Assembly (NCBI GenBank): GCA_013138675.1
Contig: WTCH01000235.1
Location: 1 to 7,885 of the forward strand
Direction: 5' to 3'
Source: Woeseiaceae bacterium
GTDB taxonomy: Bacteria; Pseudomonadota; Gammaproteobacteria; Steroidobacterales; Woeseiaceae
DNA: 7,885 nt
This document shows positions 1 to 6,191 of this stretch, piece by piece; the first letter of the stretch is position 1; every line of letters begins with the position of its first letter. Made by a program: the position numbers and the translations under genes. A model generated the notes under the pieces. It ran no database searches, was not told the origin of the DNA, and worked only from the letters and a program-made list of their open reading frames with translations.

Positions 1-212
1 CCGCGCATATCGATGACAACGCCATAACCCGAGTCCGCAAACACCTCGAGTGCTGCTGCATCGGGCTGCCCGGACGACGTTATTCCATCGACCGGCTCGA
101 CCTTCCCTGCGGCAATGACGTCGTCAAGATCAACATGTATACGCCGCTCGCCCTCGTCGGCATTTGCCGAGAAGGCGAACAGGAGGATGGCCAGTGGTGT
201 CAGAATTTTCAT
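1..212 (-). CDS. Exported phosphatase-like protein, N-terminal part only (3' end beyond the window)
   Basis: Reading the minus strand from ATG at 212 gives 70 complete codons before the window edge. Residues 1-18 are a Sec signal peptide (MKILTPLAILLFAFSANA, then DE), with a probable signal peptidase I site after SANA, so the mature protein should be periplasmic. Residues 44-70 (ITSSGQPDAAALEVF, then a Gly-Tyr-Gly and VVIDMR) match the opening of the dual-specificity-phosphatase-like proteins related to COG3453/TIGR01244, which typically start with a GQP segment followed by a strand ending in a VINLR-like motif. The catalytic HCxxGxxR loop would lie outside the window, so activity cannot be judged. 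The start is fixed by a TGATG overlap with the stop of the upstream lipoprotein gene, which implies translational coupling; no strong Shine-Dalgarno is visible. A rhodanese-like or inactive member remains possible. Confidence 0.72.
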   Translation of the reverse strand, partial: MKILTPLAILLFAFSANADEGERRIHVDLDDVIAAGKVEPVDGITSSGQPDAAALEVFADSGYGVVIDMR

Positions 213-1960
213 CAGTCTTTCAACGTCTCAGTCATGTGCATTTCGATACCGTTCTCGGTGAACAGGATGTCACCCGACATACGATCATACAAGTCGGCGA
301 CTGACTGCATCAGTTCGTTCAGCGCGGCTTTCATCTCCGGCGTTGGTGCATCTTCACTATCGTCCCCTACAGCTATCGCCTCTCCCATGAAACTGTAATA
401 CCGCGCCGCATCGATGCTAAAGCTCATGAATGGCGGAGGTGTGGAACCCTCAGCGTCCAGCATTCCCTGTACCTCAGACTCCGACTCATCACCCACTGAG
501 ACCGCCACCGCACTGTCCGTCAGCGCGGCAAACGCCGAAATGTCCATCGCCTGCAATTGTGGCAGGTCGAGGGCGACAGGATCGCCACCCGGCTGCAGAT
601 TCAGTGCCGCGAGTTCCGGGCTGAACATGGCTCCCATTGCGATCAATCCCTGGGCATTGTCCATGGCGAGGAGAAAACTACCGTCGATCGACGTCGGTGG
701 TGTCTGGGTTGCAATGTCGAGACCTTCAATCTCATCGATAACGGTGAGGAAGCCTTTGAAGTCATAGACCATTGGCGGTAATGGCTGATTCAGCGACTCA
801 CGCGCCTGCTCTACGCCGCCCTGCAGTTCCGCAAAGTGCTCGCATTCGAACGGATCTGCTTCCATCGCATCGAGCCGCGCCTCCATGAAGGATCGCGCCG
901 CCTTGAAGTCGAGGCTCATGCCGAATGACATCAACCCGCCGCGATCGCCGCCGAGACCTGGCACAACAGCCGGCAGAACCTGCAATCCGGCGGCTATGTC
1001 GTCGCGAAGCTCGAAGACAACACTCGAATCGAATCGTTTGGCGCTAATGCCTGTGTAGCCGATGACCATTCTGGGCGCAACGCCTGCGACGTCGCGAATC
1101 TCTGCCTTGCACACATCTGACAGTTCGGTGTCATCGTGCTCAAGCAGCGCCATCAGGTCAACGTCCAGCCCGGTCGGCTGGCCGACAAAGCGTTCTGCGA
1201 TAGCGGCAACATCGACAAACCCGACGACATGGTTCGTGTAGTCATACTTCGAGATGATGTCCTGCAGAACGGTTGATTCGGCGATACTGCTATCCGGCAG
1301 TGTCAAACCCAGCGCTCGCCCGGTCTGGGCATCGTCAAACCCGGCAGGTACCAGTGCGAATACAGCCTGGTCCTCGACAACGGCAATGACGATCCTTAGT
1401 TCTTCGGCATCGAAATAGCGATAGGACTGCCCTGCCAACTCAGCAACTGTCATCTGGCTGCCTGCCTGCTCTTCGAATCGCACGATGGCCGCTTCGAACA
1501 AGGCGCCATCGGATAGCCCAATACGCATCACTGGCAAAAGGCCATTGCCATAGAAAGCCATCAATGAATCGCGAGCTATTCCTGCGTCCCGCATACCTTG
1601 CACTGACAGCAGCGTCGACAATTCCTCGACAAGCGCTTTTGTGCGCTGCGCTTCTTCGCTGTTCTGCTTCTCTTCGGTCAACTCTGCCTGCGTGGCGGCG
1701 ATGACTTCTTTCAGGACAGATCTGTAGGAGACCAGGACTCGATCGAGCATCGGCTCAAGTTCATCCATGACATCATCTGGCAGCGGCTCAAGGCTCGCGA
1801 AGACATACGGCGTGTCAGCCGGCACATACTTCAGCAATGTGCTGTCCGAACTAAACGCCGCCGAAGTTTCAGCGGTTTCTTCGTCTTTCCCGCAACCGGC
1901 CAACATGAGAGCACTGATGGCAAATACGGCGATAACTCTTGTACTAATCGATTTGAACAT
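212..1960 (-). CDS. Large acidic lipoprotein of unknown function (582 aa)
   Basis: The N-terminus is a classical lipoprotein signal: basic start, hydrophobic stretch at about residues 9-20, and lipobox LAGC with the lipidated Cys at residue 23. Residue +2 is Gly, not Asp, which suggests sorting to the outer membrane. The mature protein is strongly acidic. Residues 64-118 look helical and may form a coiled coil. The remainder looks like a mixed alpha/beta protein with repeated hydrophobic strand patterns and no enzymatic motif I can name. Its opening (LLKYVPADTPYVFASLEPL) recalls DUF3352-type proteins, but this is only a resemblance. The only Cys residues besides Cys23 are Cys284 and Cys373, possibly a disulfide. 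The ATG at 1960 is supported by UAAGGA about 9 nt upstream. The stop overlaps the start of the phosphatase-like gene, so the two are co-transcribed. Family not identified. Confidence 0.88.
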   Translation of the reverse strand: MFKSISTRVIAVFAISALMLAGCGKDEETAETSAAFSSDSTLLKYVPADTPYVFASLEPLPDDVMDELEPMLDRVLVSYRSVLKEVIAATQAELTEEKQNSEEAQRTKALVEELSTLLSVQGMRDAGIARDSLMAFYGNGLLPVMRIGLSDGALFEAAIVRFEEQAGSQMTVAELAGQSYRYFDAEELRIVIAVVEDQAVFALVPAGFDDAQTGRALGLTLPDSSIAESTVLQDIISKYDYTNHVVGFVDVAAIAERFVGQPTGLDVDLMALLEHDDTELSDVCKAEIRDVAGVAPRMVIGYTGISAKRFDSSVVFELRDDIAAGLQVLPAVVPGLGGDRGGLMSFGMSLDFKAARSFMEARLDAMEADPFECEHFAELQGGVEQARESLNQPLPPMVYDFKGFLTVIDEIEGLDIATQTPPTSIDGSFLLAMDNAQGLIAMGAMFSPELAALNLQPGGDPVALDLPQLQAMDISAFAALTDSAVAVSVGDESESEVQGMLDAEGSTPPPFMSFSIDAARYYSFMGEAIAVGDDSEDAPTPEMKAALNELMQSVADLYDRMSGDILFTENGIEMHMTETLKD

Positions 1961-1969
1961 GAAACAGAT

Positions 1970-1975
1970 TCCTTA
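1970..1975 (-). promoter_or_regulatory. Ribosome binding site of the 582-aa lipoprotein gene
   Basis: The minus strand reads TAAGGA, then nine bases, then the ATG at 1960. This is a good Shine-Dalgarno match and decides the start codon, which also places the signal peptide correctly. The rest of the 182-bp divergent spacer (1961-2142) must hold the promoters for both flanking genes, but I see no convincing -35/-10 pair on either strand. Confidence 0.65.
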
Positions 1976-2142
1976 CATTGAGCCATGACACACAGCACCG
2001 AAGCGGAGCTGCGGATTCCAAATTCAGGCGAGTAAAGTAGCGAATTGCGACGGTCTGATTGTTGTTAATCGAGCGGGTCGATTGCCGTCATGAGTGCAGT
2101 ATACGCTTTGCCCCACCAGCAGCACAAACTTACACTGCACCT

Positions 2143-2637
2143 ATGGACATGATTATCCGCGATATCAGTGACGCAGACCTTGACGCAGTTCTTAGTCTGA
2201 ACCAGTCAGAGGTACCCCACGTCGGCAGCGTCGACCTGGAGAAGATGCGCTGGTTTGCAACGAATGCCAGTTATTTCCGGGCTGCGATGAGGGATGACCA
2301 GCTTGCCGCCTACCTGGTCGGGTTTCTGCCAGGCACCGGTTATACGAGTCCAAACTACCTTTGGTTTTGCGACAACTATGACGATTTCGCCTACGTCGAC
2401 CGAATTGCGGTTGCAAAATTTGCCAGACGCTCAGGAATTGCGTCCCGCCTGTATGACGATTTCGCAGCGGCGATGCCGGGGACGGTCGATGTCATGACCT
2501 GCGAAGTTAACGTACGGCCACCCAATGAATCGTCAATGACCTTTCATCGTCGACTCGGTTTTGACCAGGTTGGCTCGCTGGTATCCGATGACGGCGACAA
2601 GGAAGTCGCGATGCTCGCAAAACCGCTTCGTGTTTGA
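2143..2637 (+). CDS. GNAT-family N-acetyltransferase (COG3818 type), 164 aa
   Basis: A single-domain Gcn5-related acetyltransferase, predicted cytoplasmic, transferring an acetyl group from acetyl-CoA to an unknown acceptor. Residues 3-20 (MIIRDISDADLDAVLSLN) form the usual first strand and helix. YVDRIAV at 84-90 is the beta-4 strand, and R95-R-S-G-I-A100 is motif A (R-x-x-G-x-A), which binds the pyrophosphate of CoA. SPNYLWF at 69-75, CEVNVRPPN at 120-128 and FHRRLGF at 134-140 are features I associate with COG3818. The frame stays open upstream to a TTG at 2059, but that 28-residue extension lacks family similarity, so the ATG at 2143 (or 2149) is preferred. No Shine-Dalgarno precedes either ATG. 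The gene ends 3 bp from the convergent DUF1684 gene. Substrate unknown. Confidence 0.87.
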   Translation: MDMIIRDISDADLDAVLSLNQSEVPHVGSVDLEKMRWFATNASYFRAAMRDDQLAAYLVGFLPGTGYTSPNYLWFCDNYDDFAYVDRIAVAKFARRSGIASRLYDDFAAAMPGTVDVMTCEVNVRPPNESSMTFHRRLGFDQVGSLVSDDGDKEVAMLAKPLRV

Positions 2638-2640
2638 GAG

Positions 2641-3570
2641 CTAGTGGTAACCGTCCGGGACCGAATGCGTCTCGGGATCGTAAATCTCGCCAGCCTCAAT
2701 CCTAGTCTTCAGCCGATTTCGAGGTGAAGCGACCGGACACGTTGCGAATGCGTTGAATGCGCACGGCGGATTGTAGGATTTGTTGAAATCCAGAATGGTC
2801 TCGCCCTCTTCGTCGGGCCAGCTCGCGTAGACAAAGCGCCCTGCCGGATAGGTCTCTCGCCCGCTGGTCTGATCGCCAAAGACGAAGAACAAGCGATCAC
2901 CGGATGAGTACGCTTCCAACTCGTGCGTGACACCGTCGATCTCGAATGTGACCGTTCCAGGTGATTCGGGGCGATAACCCAGACCCTCAATGGTCGTTTT
3001 GACGTTAAGGATCTTCGGTTCCTCGAACGGCTGCAGTGTCGCAGCAACGCGGAGCGCCGGAACAATTGGGTAGCACGTCAGCGGCGCAAAATTATCGAGC
3101 GACGGATGTTCGAAATCGCGCAGACGCAGCGCAAACCGCCCGTCGCGTTTGATGATGGTCCAACCTAAAGAACCGTGCGTCAGCGCAACCGGGTTCATGG
3201 TCGTGTCGTCTGCAAGGAAAATCGAATTAACAGGAATGTCTTCGTAGCGCACGTCCGCATCCGGGTGTGCTGCAAGAACAACGCCATCCGTATTTACTTG
3301 AAGTTCGCCGACATAAAGCGCCGCATTTTCCGGAAAAATAATGTCGTTATCGGCAGCCGCTCCGATCAACGTGGTGCCATTTTCAAGCCAGTACAAACCA
3401 ACGAGATTCAGGTAACCGGAAGGCGCTTTGAGGTTGGCCAGTCGATCAATCCGCCACTGCAGGATTTCCTGCTCATAGGCATCGGACGCCACTTGGGTTT
3501 CTCCGGAACTGCGTGCGCTGCTCAAAAGTACGACACCCAGAAGTGCCCACTTAACTACTGTAGTCTTCAT
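2641..3570 (-). CDS. Exported DUF1684 family protein (COG3358), 309 aa
   Basis: The family is recognised from its conserved blocks: W39-R followed by SGYLNLVGLYWL at 51-62, an RLRDFEHPSL block at 149-158, TYPAGRF at 240-246, the hallmark LDFNKSYNPPCAFNAFATCP at 260-279 with PRNRL just after it, and IEAGE at 291-295. The biochemical function of DUF1684 is not known to me. The length of about 300 residues is normal. Residues 1-23 form a Sec signal peptide (KTTVVKWALLGVVLLSS core); no Cys follows it, so the mature protein is likely periplasmic and not a lipoprotein. Cys270 and Cys278 within the signature block may pair oxidatively after export. The ATG at 3570 lacks a Shine-Dalgarno, and only 26 bp separate it from divergent srkA. 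It ends 3 bp from the GNAT gene, leaving no room for an intergenic terminator. Confidence 0.9.
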   Translation of the reverse strand: MKTTVVKWALLGVVLLSSARSSGETQVASDAYEQEILQWRIDRLANLKAPSGYLNLVGLYWLENGTTLIGAAADNDIIFPENAALYVGELQVNTDGVVLAAHPDADVRYEDIPVNSIFLADDTTMNPVALTHGSLGWTIIKRDGRFALRLRDFEHPSLDNFAPLTCYPIVPALRVAATLQPFEEPKILNVKTTIEGLGYRPESPGTVTFEIDGVTHELEAYSSGDRLFFVFGDQTSGRETYPAGRFVYASWPDEEGETILDFNKSYNPPCAFNAFATCPVASPRNRLKTRIEAGEIYDPETHSVPDGYH

Positions 3571-3596
3571 GGTCGGCGATACTAAACCATTTTCTT
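3571..3596. promoter_or_regulatory. 26-bp divergent spacer between DUF1684 gene and srkA, candidate overlapping -10 elements
   Basis: The spacer contains GATACT on the plus strand (3578-3583) and TAGTAT on the minus strand (3584-3579). Each matches the TATAAT consensus at four of six positions. If used, they would give leaders of only a few bases for srkA and nearly leaderless expression of the DUF1684 gene, which would agree with the absence of a Shine-Dalgarno before either ATG. The -35 elements would lie inside the opposing coding sequences, and I do not see good ones. This is inference from a short AT-rich segment. Confidence 0.25.
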
Positions 3597-4601
3597 ATGA
3601 CGAAAACCCCCAACAACGCAGCCACCGCATACGCGAACTTGCAGCCTGAGCAAATCCTCGACGTTCTCGGGGATCTGGCGTTTCGTTGTGATGGCCGCTT
3701 TCTCGCACTCAACAGCTATGAGAACCGCGTTTACCAGGTTGGTATCGAAGAGCAGCGCCCTATCGTGGCCAAGTTTTACCGTCCCGGGCGATGGAGCGAC
3801 GCGGCAATCGTTGAGGAGCATGAGTTCAATCAGGAATTGAGCGCGGCTGAACTTCCGGTTGTCGCGCCACTCGTCCTGAACGATCGAACCCTGCACCATT
3901 CCGGACCGCACCGCTTTTCCGTCTACCCTTGCCACGGCGGGCGCGCGCCCGATCTCGACAACTACGACCTCCTCGAACAGCTCGGGCGCCTGGTTGCCCG
4001 CATACACCTGATCGGTGATACCCAGGATTTCTCGCACCGACCATCGGTAGAAATTCAGAGCTATGGATTCGATTCGCGCGACTTCCTGCTCGACCGCGAT
4101 TTCATTCCGTTGGAACTACATCCCGCTTATGAAAGTGTCAGTGACCTGGTGCTCAACGGCGTGGAAGAGTGTTACGCGCGTGCAGGTGACGTTGGAGATT
4201 TTCGCATTCATGCCGACTTTCACCCGGGCAACGTTCTCGTCCAGGGCGAACGGCTGCACATAGTCGATCTTGACGATACCCGGCACGGGCCGGCAGTTCA
4301 GGACCTGTGGATGTTCTTGTCCGGCGATCAGGATGAGCAGAGCCCGCAGCTTGATGCGCTGTTATCGGGCTACAGTGAGTTTCGACGCTTTGACACCCGC
4401 GAGCTCAACCTGATCGAAGCATTGCGCAGCCTGCGCATCATGCATTACGCCGCATGGATCGCCAGGCGCTGGGGCGACCCGGCATTCAAGATTGCGTTTC
4501 CCTGGTTCGACTCGCACCGGTACTGGGAGGACCACGTACTCGCCCTGCGCGAGCAGGTTGCCTTGATGCAGGAAGCGCCCATTGAGTGGCGCGAAGGCTA
4601 A
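3597..4601 (+). CDS. srkA: Stress response serine/threonine protein kinase SrkA (YihE)
   Basis: A cytoplasmic kinase of the choline/aminoglycoside-kinase-like fold. In E. coli SrkA protects cells from stress-induced death and is controlled by the Cpx envelope-stress system. Its 334 residues match the usual length. From memory of the E. coli protein, LNSYENRVYQ (38-47), VAKFYRPGRW (57-66, ATP-contacting Lys59) and EEHEF (73-77) align closely. The catalytic loop is H205-A-D-F-H-P-G-N212 with Asp207 as base, and V223-D-L-D-D227 supplies the metal-binding Asp224, followed by GPAVQDLWM (231-239). RRWGDPAF (290-297) and FPWF (301-304) are further family blocks. All key residues are present, so the kinase should be active. 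The ATG at 3597 is the only early ATG and lacks a Shine-Dalgarno. In E. coli dsbA follows srkA; here a 227-bp spacer and lipoprotein genes follow instead. Confidence 0.95.
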   Translation: MTKTPNNAATAYANLQPEQILDVLGDLAFRCDGRFLALNSYENRVYQVGIEEQRPIVAKFYRPGRWSDAAIVEEHEFNQELSAAELPVVAPLVLNDRTLHHSGPHRFSVYPCHGGRAPDLDNYDLLEQLGRLVARIHLIGDTQDFSHRPSVEIQSYGFDSRDFLLDRDFIPLELHPAYESVSDLVLNGVEECYARAGDVGDFRIHADFHPGNVLVQGERLHIVDLDDTRHGPAVQDLWMFLSGDQDEQSPQLDALLSGYSEFRRFDTRELNLIEALRSLRIMHYAAWIARRWGDPAFKIAFPWFDSHRYWEDHVLALREQVALMQEAPIEWREG

Positions 4602-4675
4602 CGCGACGGCAAATGTCGACGCCGCGCGGAAAGTTCGAAGCGCTCGATCCGGCGTGTGCAGGTCATATTCGCTGA

Positions 4676-4766
4676 GACGCCTGAGTGCATTGATTCTCAC
4701 GGCACAGCGCACTACAGTGGAGGCGTACTGATTTTCGTACCCAAGGGCGGAACTCTGACGCCTGAG
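4676..4766 (+). repeat. Short direct repeat GACGCCTGAG, two copies 81 bp apart
   Basis: GACGCCTGAG occurs at 4676-4685 and again at 4757-4766 in the spacer between srkA and the lipoprotein pair. The second copy overlaps the proposed -35 element of the lipoprotein promoter. Two copies of a ten-base word in about 230 bp is mildly unusual, and the location would suit a regulator site, but chance is a real alternative. Confidence 0.3.
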
Positions 4767-4782
4767 GTCGCTCTGATATAGG
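4755..4782 (+). promoter_or_regulatory. Candidate promoter for the two-lipoprotein operon
   Basis: CTGACG at 4755-4760 (four of six to TTGACA) is followed after 16 bp by TATAGG at 4777-4782, with an extended -10 TG at 4774-4775. Transcription would begin near 4789 and give a leader of about 40 nt before the ATG at 4829. The remainder of the 4602-4828 spacer holds no gene I can support and no convincing terminator for srkA. Confidence 0.38.
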
Positions 4783-4828
4783 GGCCGTACAACTGAAAAT
4801 CGCCGCCGGACACGTCTATTTGAAAGCA

Positions 4829-5521
4829 ATGCATCGCACAGCGTTACTGGGACTTCTCTTGATCGGGATGTTGGGCGGCTGTGTGTCTAACGTCACGCTC
4901 AAGGCTCCGACAATACCAGAACCTCTTCTGGCACAGATCCAGATGTCCGTCGGTGTGCGTATGCCCCTCGAATTTGAGCACTACGTTCACGAGGAAATGG
5001 TCTACGGCCATGAGGAATGGTCAATCGACCTCGGGCGTTCGAACGCCGCACTGTTCGAGCAGCTGTTTAAGTACATGTTCTCCAGCGTCACTGTTCTGGA
5101 TCCGGATGACGATCCGCAATTGATGGACCTGGACGCCCTTATCGAACCCTCTATCGATGCATTCGAGTTTTCTACACCGGGACAAAGCAACACGGAAGCG
5201 TTCGCCGTCTGGATACGCTATCGACTGAAAGTTTTCGACTCCGACGGAAATCTTGTATCGAACTGGCCTGTTGCCGCCTACGGCAAGAGTCAGACCACCA
5301 AGATGGGTGGGTCGAGCGCGTTACAGCGGGCAGCTATTCTGGCAATGCGCGATGCTGCCGCATTGATGATCATGAAATTTGACAACGTAACCCGGATAAG
5401 TGACCTGGCAGGTGGCTCCTCAGCGCCCAAGTCTCCGCTGCTCCGACCAAAGCCGGAAACCACCGATGAATCCGAAGTACGAACAACCGCCCTCGAAGGA
5501 AGTTCTGATGAAACAGGCTAG
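4829..5521 (+). CDS. Lipoprotein of unknown function, first of an overlapping pair (230 aa)
   Basis: The N-terminus MHRTALLGLLLIGMLGGC is a lipoprotein signal with lipobox LGGC and Cys18 lipidated; Val at +2 suggests the outer membrane. Residues 42-190 form the folded part: VGVRMPLEFEHYV at 41-53, IDLGRSNAALFEQLFKYMF at 66-84, then a strand-rich stretch with FAVWIRYRLKVFDSDG at 125-140 and a closing helix ALQRAAILAMRDAAALM at 164-180. The overall pattern, an early strand, a helix after the LGRSN turn and an Ala-rich terminal helix, resembles small envelope lipoproteins of the YajG sort, but I cannot assign a family. Residues 194-230 are Ser/Pro/Glu/Thr-rich and probably disordered. ATG 4829 is preferred; an in-frame TTG at 4820 would add three residues. 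There is no strong ribosome site. The last 14 bp overlap the next lipoprotein gene. Confidence 0.83.
   Translation: MHRTALLGLLLIGMLGGCVSNVTLKAPTIPEPLLAQIQMSVGVRMPLEFEHYVHEEMVYGHEEWSIDLGRSNAALFEQLFKYMFSSVTVLDPDDDPQLMDLDALIEPSIDAFEFSTPGQSNTEAFAVWIRYRLKVFDSDGNLVSNWPVAAYGKSQTTKMGGSSALQRAAILAMRDAAALMIMKFDNVTRISDLAGGSSAPKSPLLRPKPETTDESEVRTTALEGSSDETG
5496..5500 (+). promoter_or_regulatory. Ribosome binding site of the second lipoprotein gene, inside the first
   Basis: AAGGA lies 7 nt before the ATG at 5508, within the 3' end of the preceding coding sequence. It is a strong match and selects this ATG over the open frame reaching upstream to 5400 and over the later in-frame ATG at 5529, which has no such site. 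Confidence 0.72.
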
Positions 5522-6185
5522 TCGCGTGATGAAGCTCACCGCCTTTCTTTTGCTGGCTGCCATTGCGAGTGGATGTGTTACTTCAACGATCGTGGACGCC
5601 CGTACAGCGAAGACCGGCATCAATGAGGGTGACACGGTCGTGATCATGGCCAAGAGCTACCACCTCGGCAATGAAACCGAACTAAAGTACATCCGGTGCA
5701 TCGAGGAAAACCTCGCGCGGGGCCAGGAAGGGCTCACCGTGATTCCGCATGACGAATTCGTTGATTCGCTGTTTCCGTGGTTCGAGCCCCGTACAGCGCC
5801 AGCCGAGACCAAGAACCTGGCCAAACTGATGGACCGCCCCGGCGTGGCCGACAAGATTGCCGAACAAGGTATTCGTTACATCATCTGGCTTGATGGCGAC
5901 ACTGATCGCGTCGCAGGCGGTGGTAGTCTGTCCTGTGCCGTCGGACCCGGTGGTGGTGGCTGCTTCGGCTTTGCCTGGTGGCAAAATGATGCGGACTACG
6001 ATGCATCCGTGTGGGACCTGGAAGGACTTGAGTCCGCAGGCACGGTCTCTGCTGACGTGACCGGCACCTCGTATATGCCCGCACTGGTTATCCCTCTGCC
6101 TTTAATCGCCCGGACGCAGTCAAGGTCGTGCAAGAGCCTCGCGGCTCAACTGCACAAATTTATCGTACAAGACGAAACAGCCTGA
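5508..6185 (+). CDS. Lipoprotein of unknown function, second of an overlapping pair (225 aa)
   Basis: The signal is MKQASRVMKLTAFLLLAAIA then SGC, with the lipidated Cys at residue 23; Val at +2 suggests outer-membrane sorting. The mature domain begins with GDTVVIMAKSYHLGNETELK (41-60) and a helical segment, then RYIIWLDGDTDRV (123-135). A Gly/Cys-rich loop follows at 137-155, containing Cys143 and Cys152 and ending GCFGFAWW (151-158), then NDADYDASVWDLE (160-172). The chain closes with CKSLAAQLHKFI (208-219), a helix starting with Cys208. With Cys64 this makes four Cys besides the lipid anchor, enough for two disulfides. I do not recognise the family. The gene starts 14 bp inside the previous lipoprotein gene with its own strong ribosome site, so the two are co-expressed and may work together. 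It ends 4 bp from the convergent NlpC/P60 gene. Confidence 0.85.
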   Translation: MKQASRVMKLTAFLLLAAIASGCVTSTIVDARTAKTGINEGDTVVIMAKSYHLGNETELKYIRCIEENLARGQEGLTVIPHDEFVDSLFPWFEPRTAPAETKNLAKLMDRPGVADKIAEQGIRYIIWLDGDTDRVAGGGSLSCAVGPGGGGCFGFAWWQNDADYDASVWDLEGLESAGTVSADVTGTSYMPALVIPLPLIARTQSRSCKSLAAQLHKFIVQDETA

Positions 6186-6191
6186 TTCGTC
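6171..6191. terminator. Inverted repeat across the convergent stop codons, weak terminator candidate
   Basis: GACGAA at 6171-6176 pairs perfectly with TTCGTC at 6186-6191 around a 9-nt loop. The hairpin spans the stop codon of the second lipoprotein gene and ends within the stop codon of the NlpC/P60 gene. No run of T follows on either strand, so a classical intrinsic terminator is not shown. A bidirectional stop or RNA-stability element is only a possibility. Confidence 0.22.

Noticed and set aside
414..767. Plus-strand open frame of 117 codons within the 582-aa lipoprotein gene
   Set aside because: Ser/Ala/Pro-rich shadow of a long, well-supported lipoprotein frame on the other strand.
2059..2142. 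Upstream TTG extension of the acetyltransferase frame (28 extra residues)
   Set aside because: The extension has no GNAT character, and the family's usual first strand begins right after the ATGs at 2143 and 2149.
1961..2142. GACGG/CCGTC inverted pair in the divergent spacer as an operator
   Set aside because: Arms of five bases separated by more than 30 bp are expected by chance; no promoter elements support it.
3582..4037. Minus-strand open frame of 151 codons within srkA
   Set aside because: It is antisense to a clearly conserved kinase whose catalytic motifs are all in the plus frame; no recognisable domain or ribosome site.
4632..4640. GTTCGAA-like segment resembling a tRNA T loop
   Set aside because: No acceptor stem, anticodon arm or properly spaced D arm can be drawn around it.
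4602..4645. Possible terminator hairpin after srkA
   Set aside because: Only a four-base CGGC/GCCG stem can be formed, with a ten-base loop and no T run.
4362..4829. Minus-strand open frame of 155 codons across the end of srkA and the following spacer
   Set aside because: Arg-rich low-quality protein, half antisense to srkA, with no family resemblance or convincing ribosome site.
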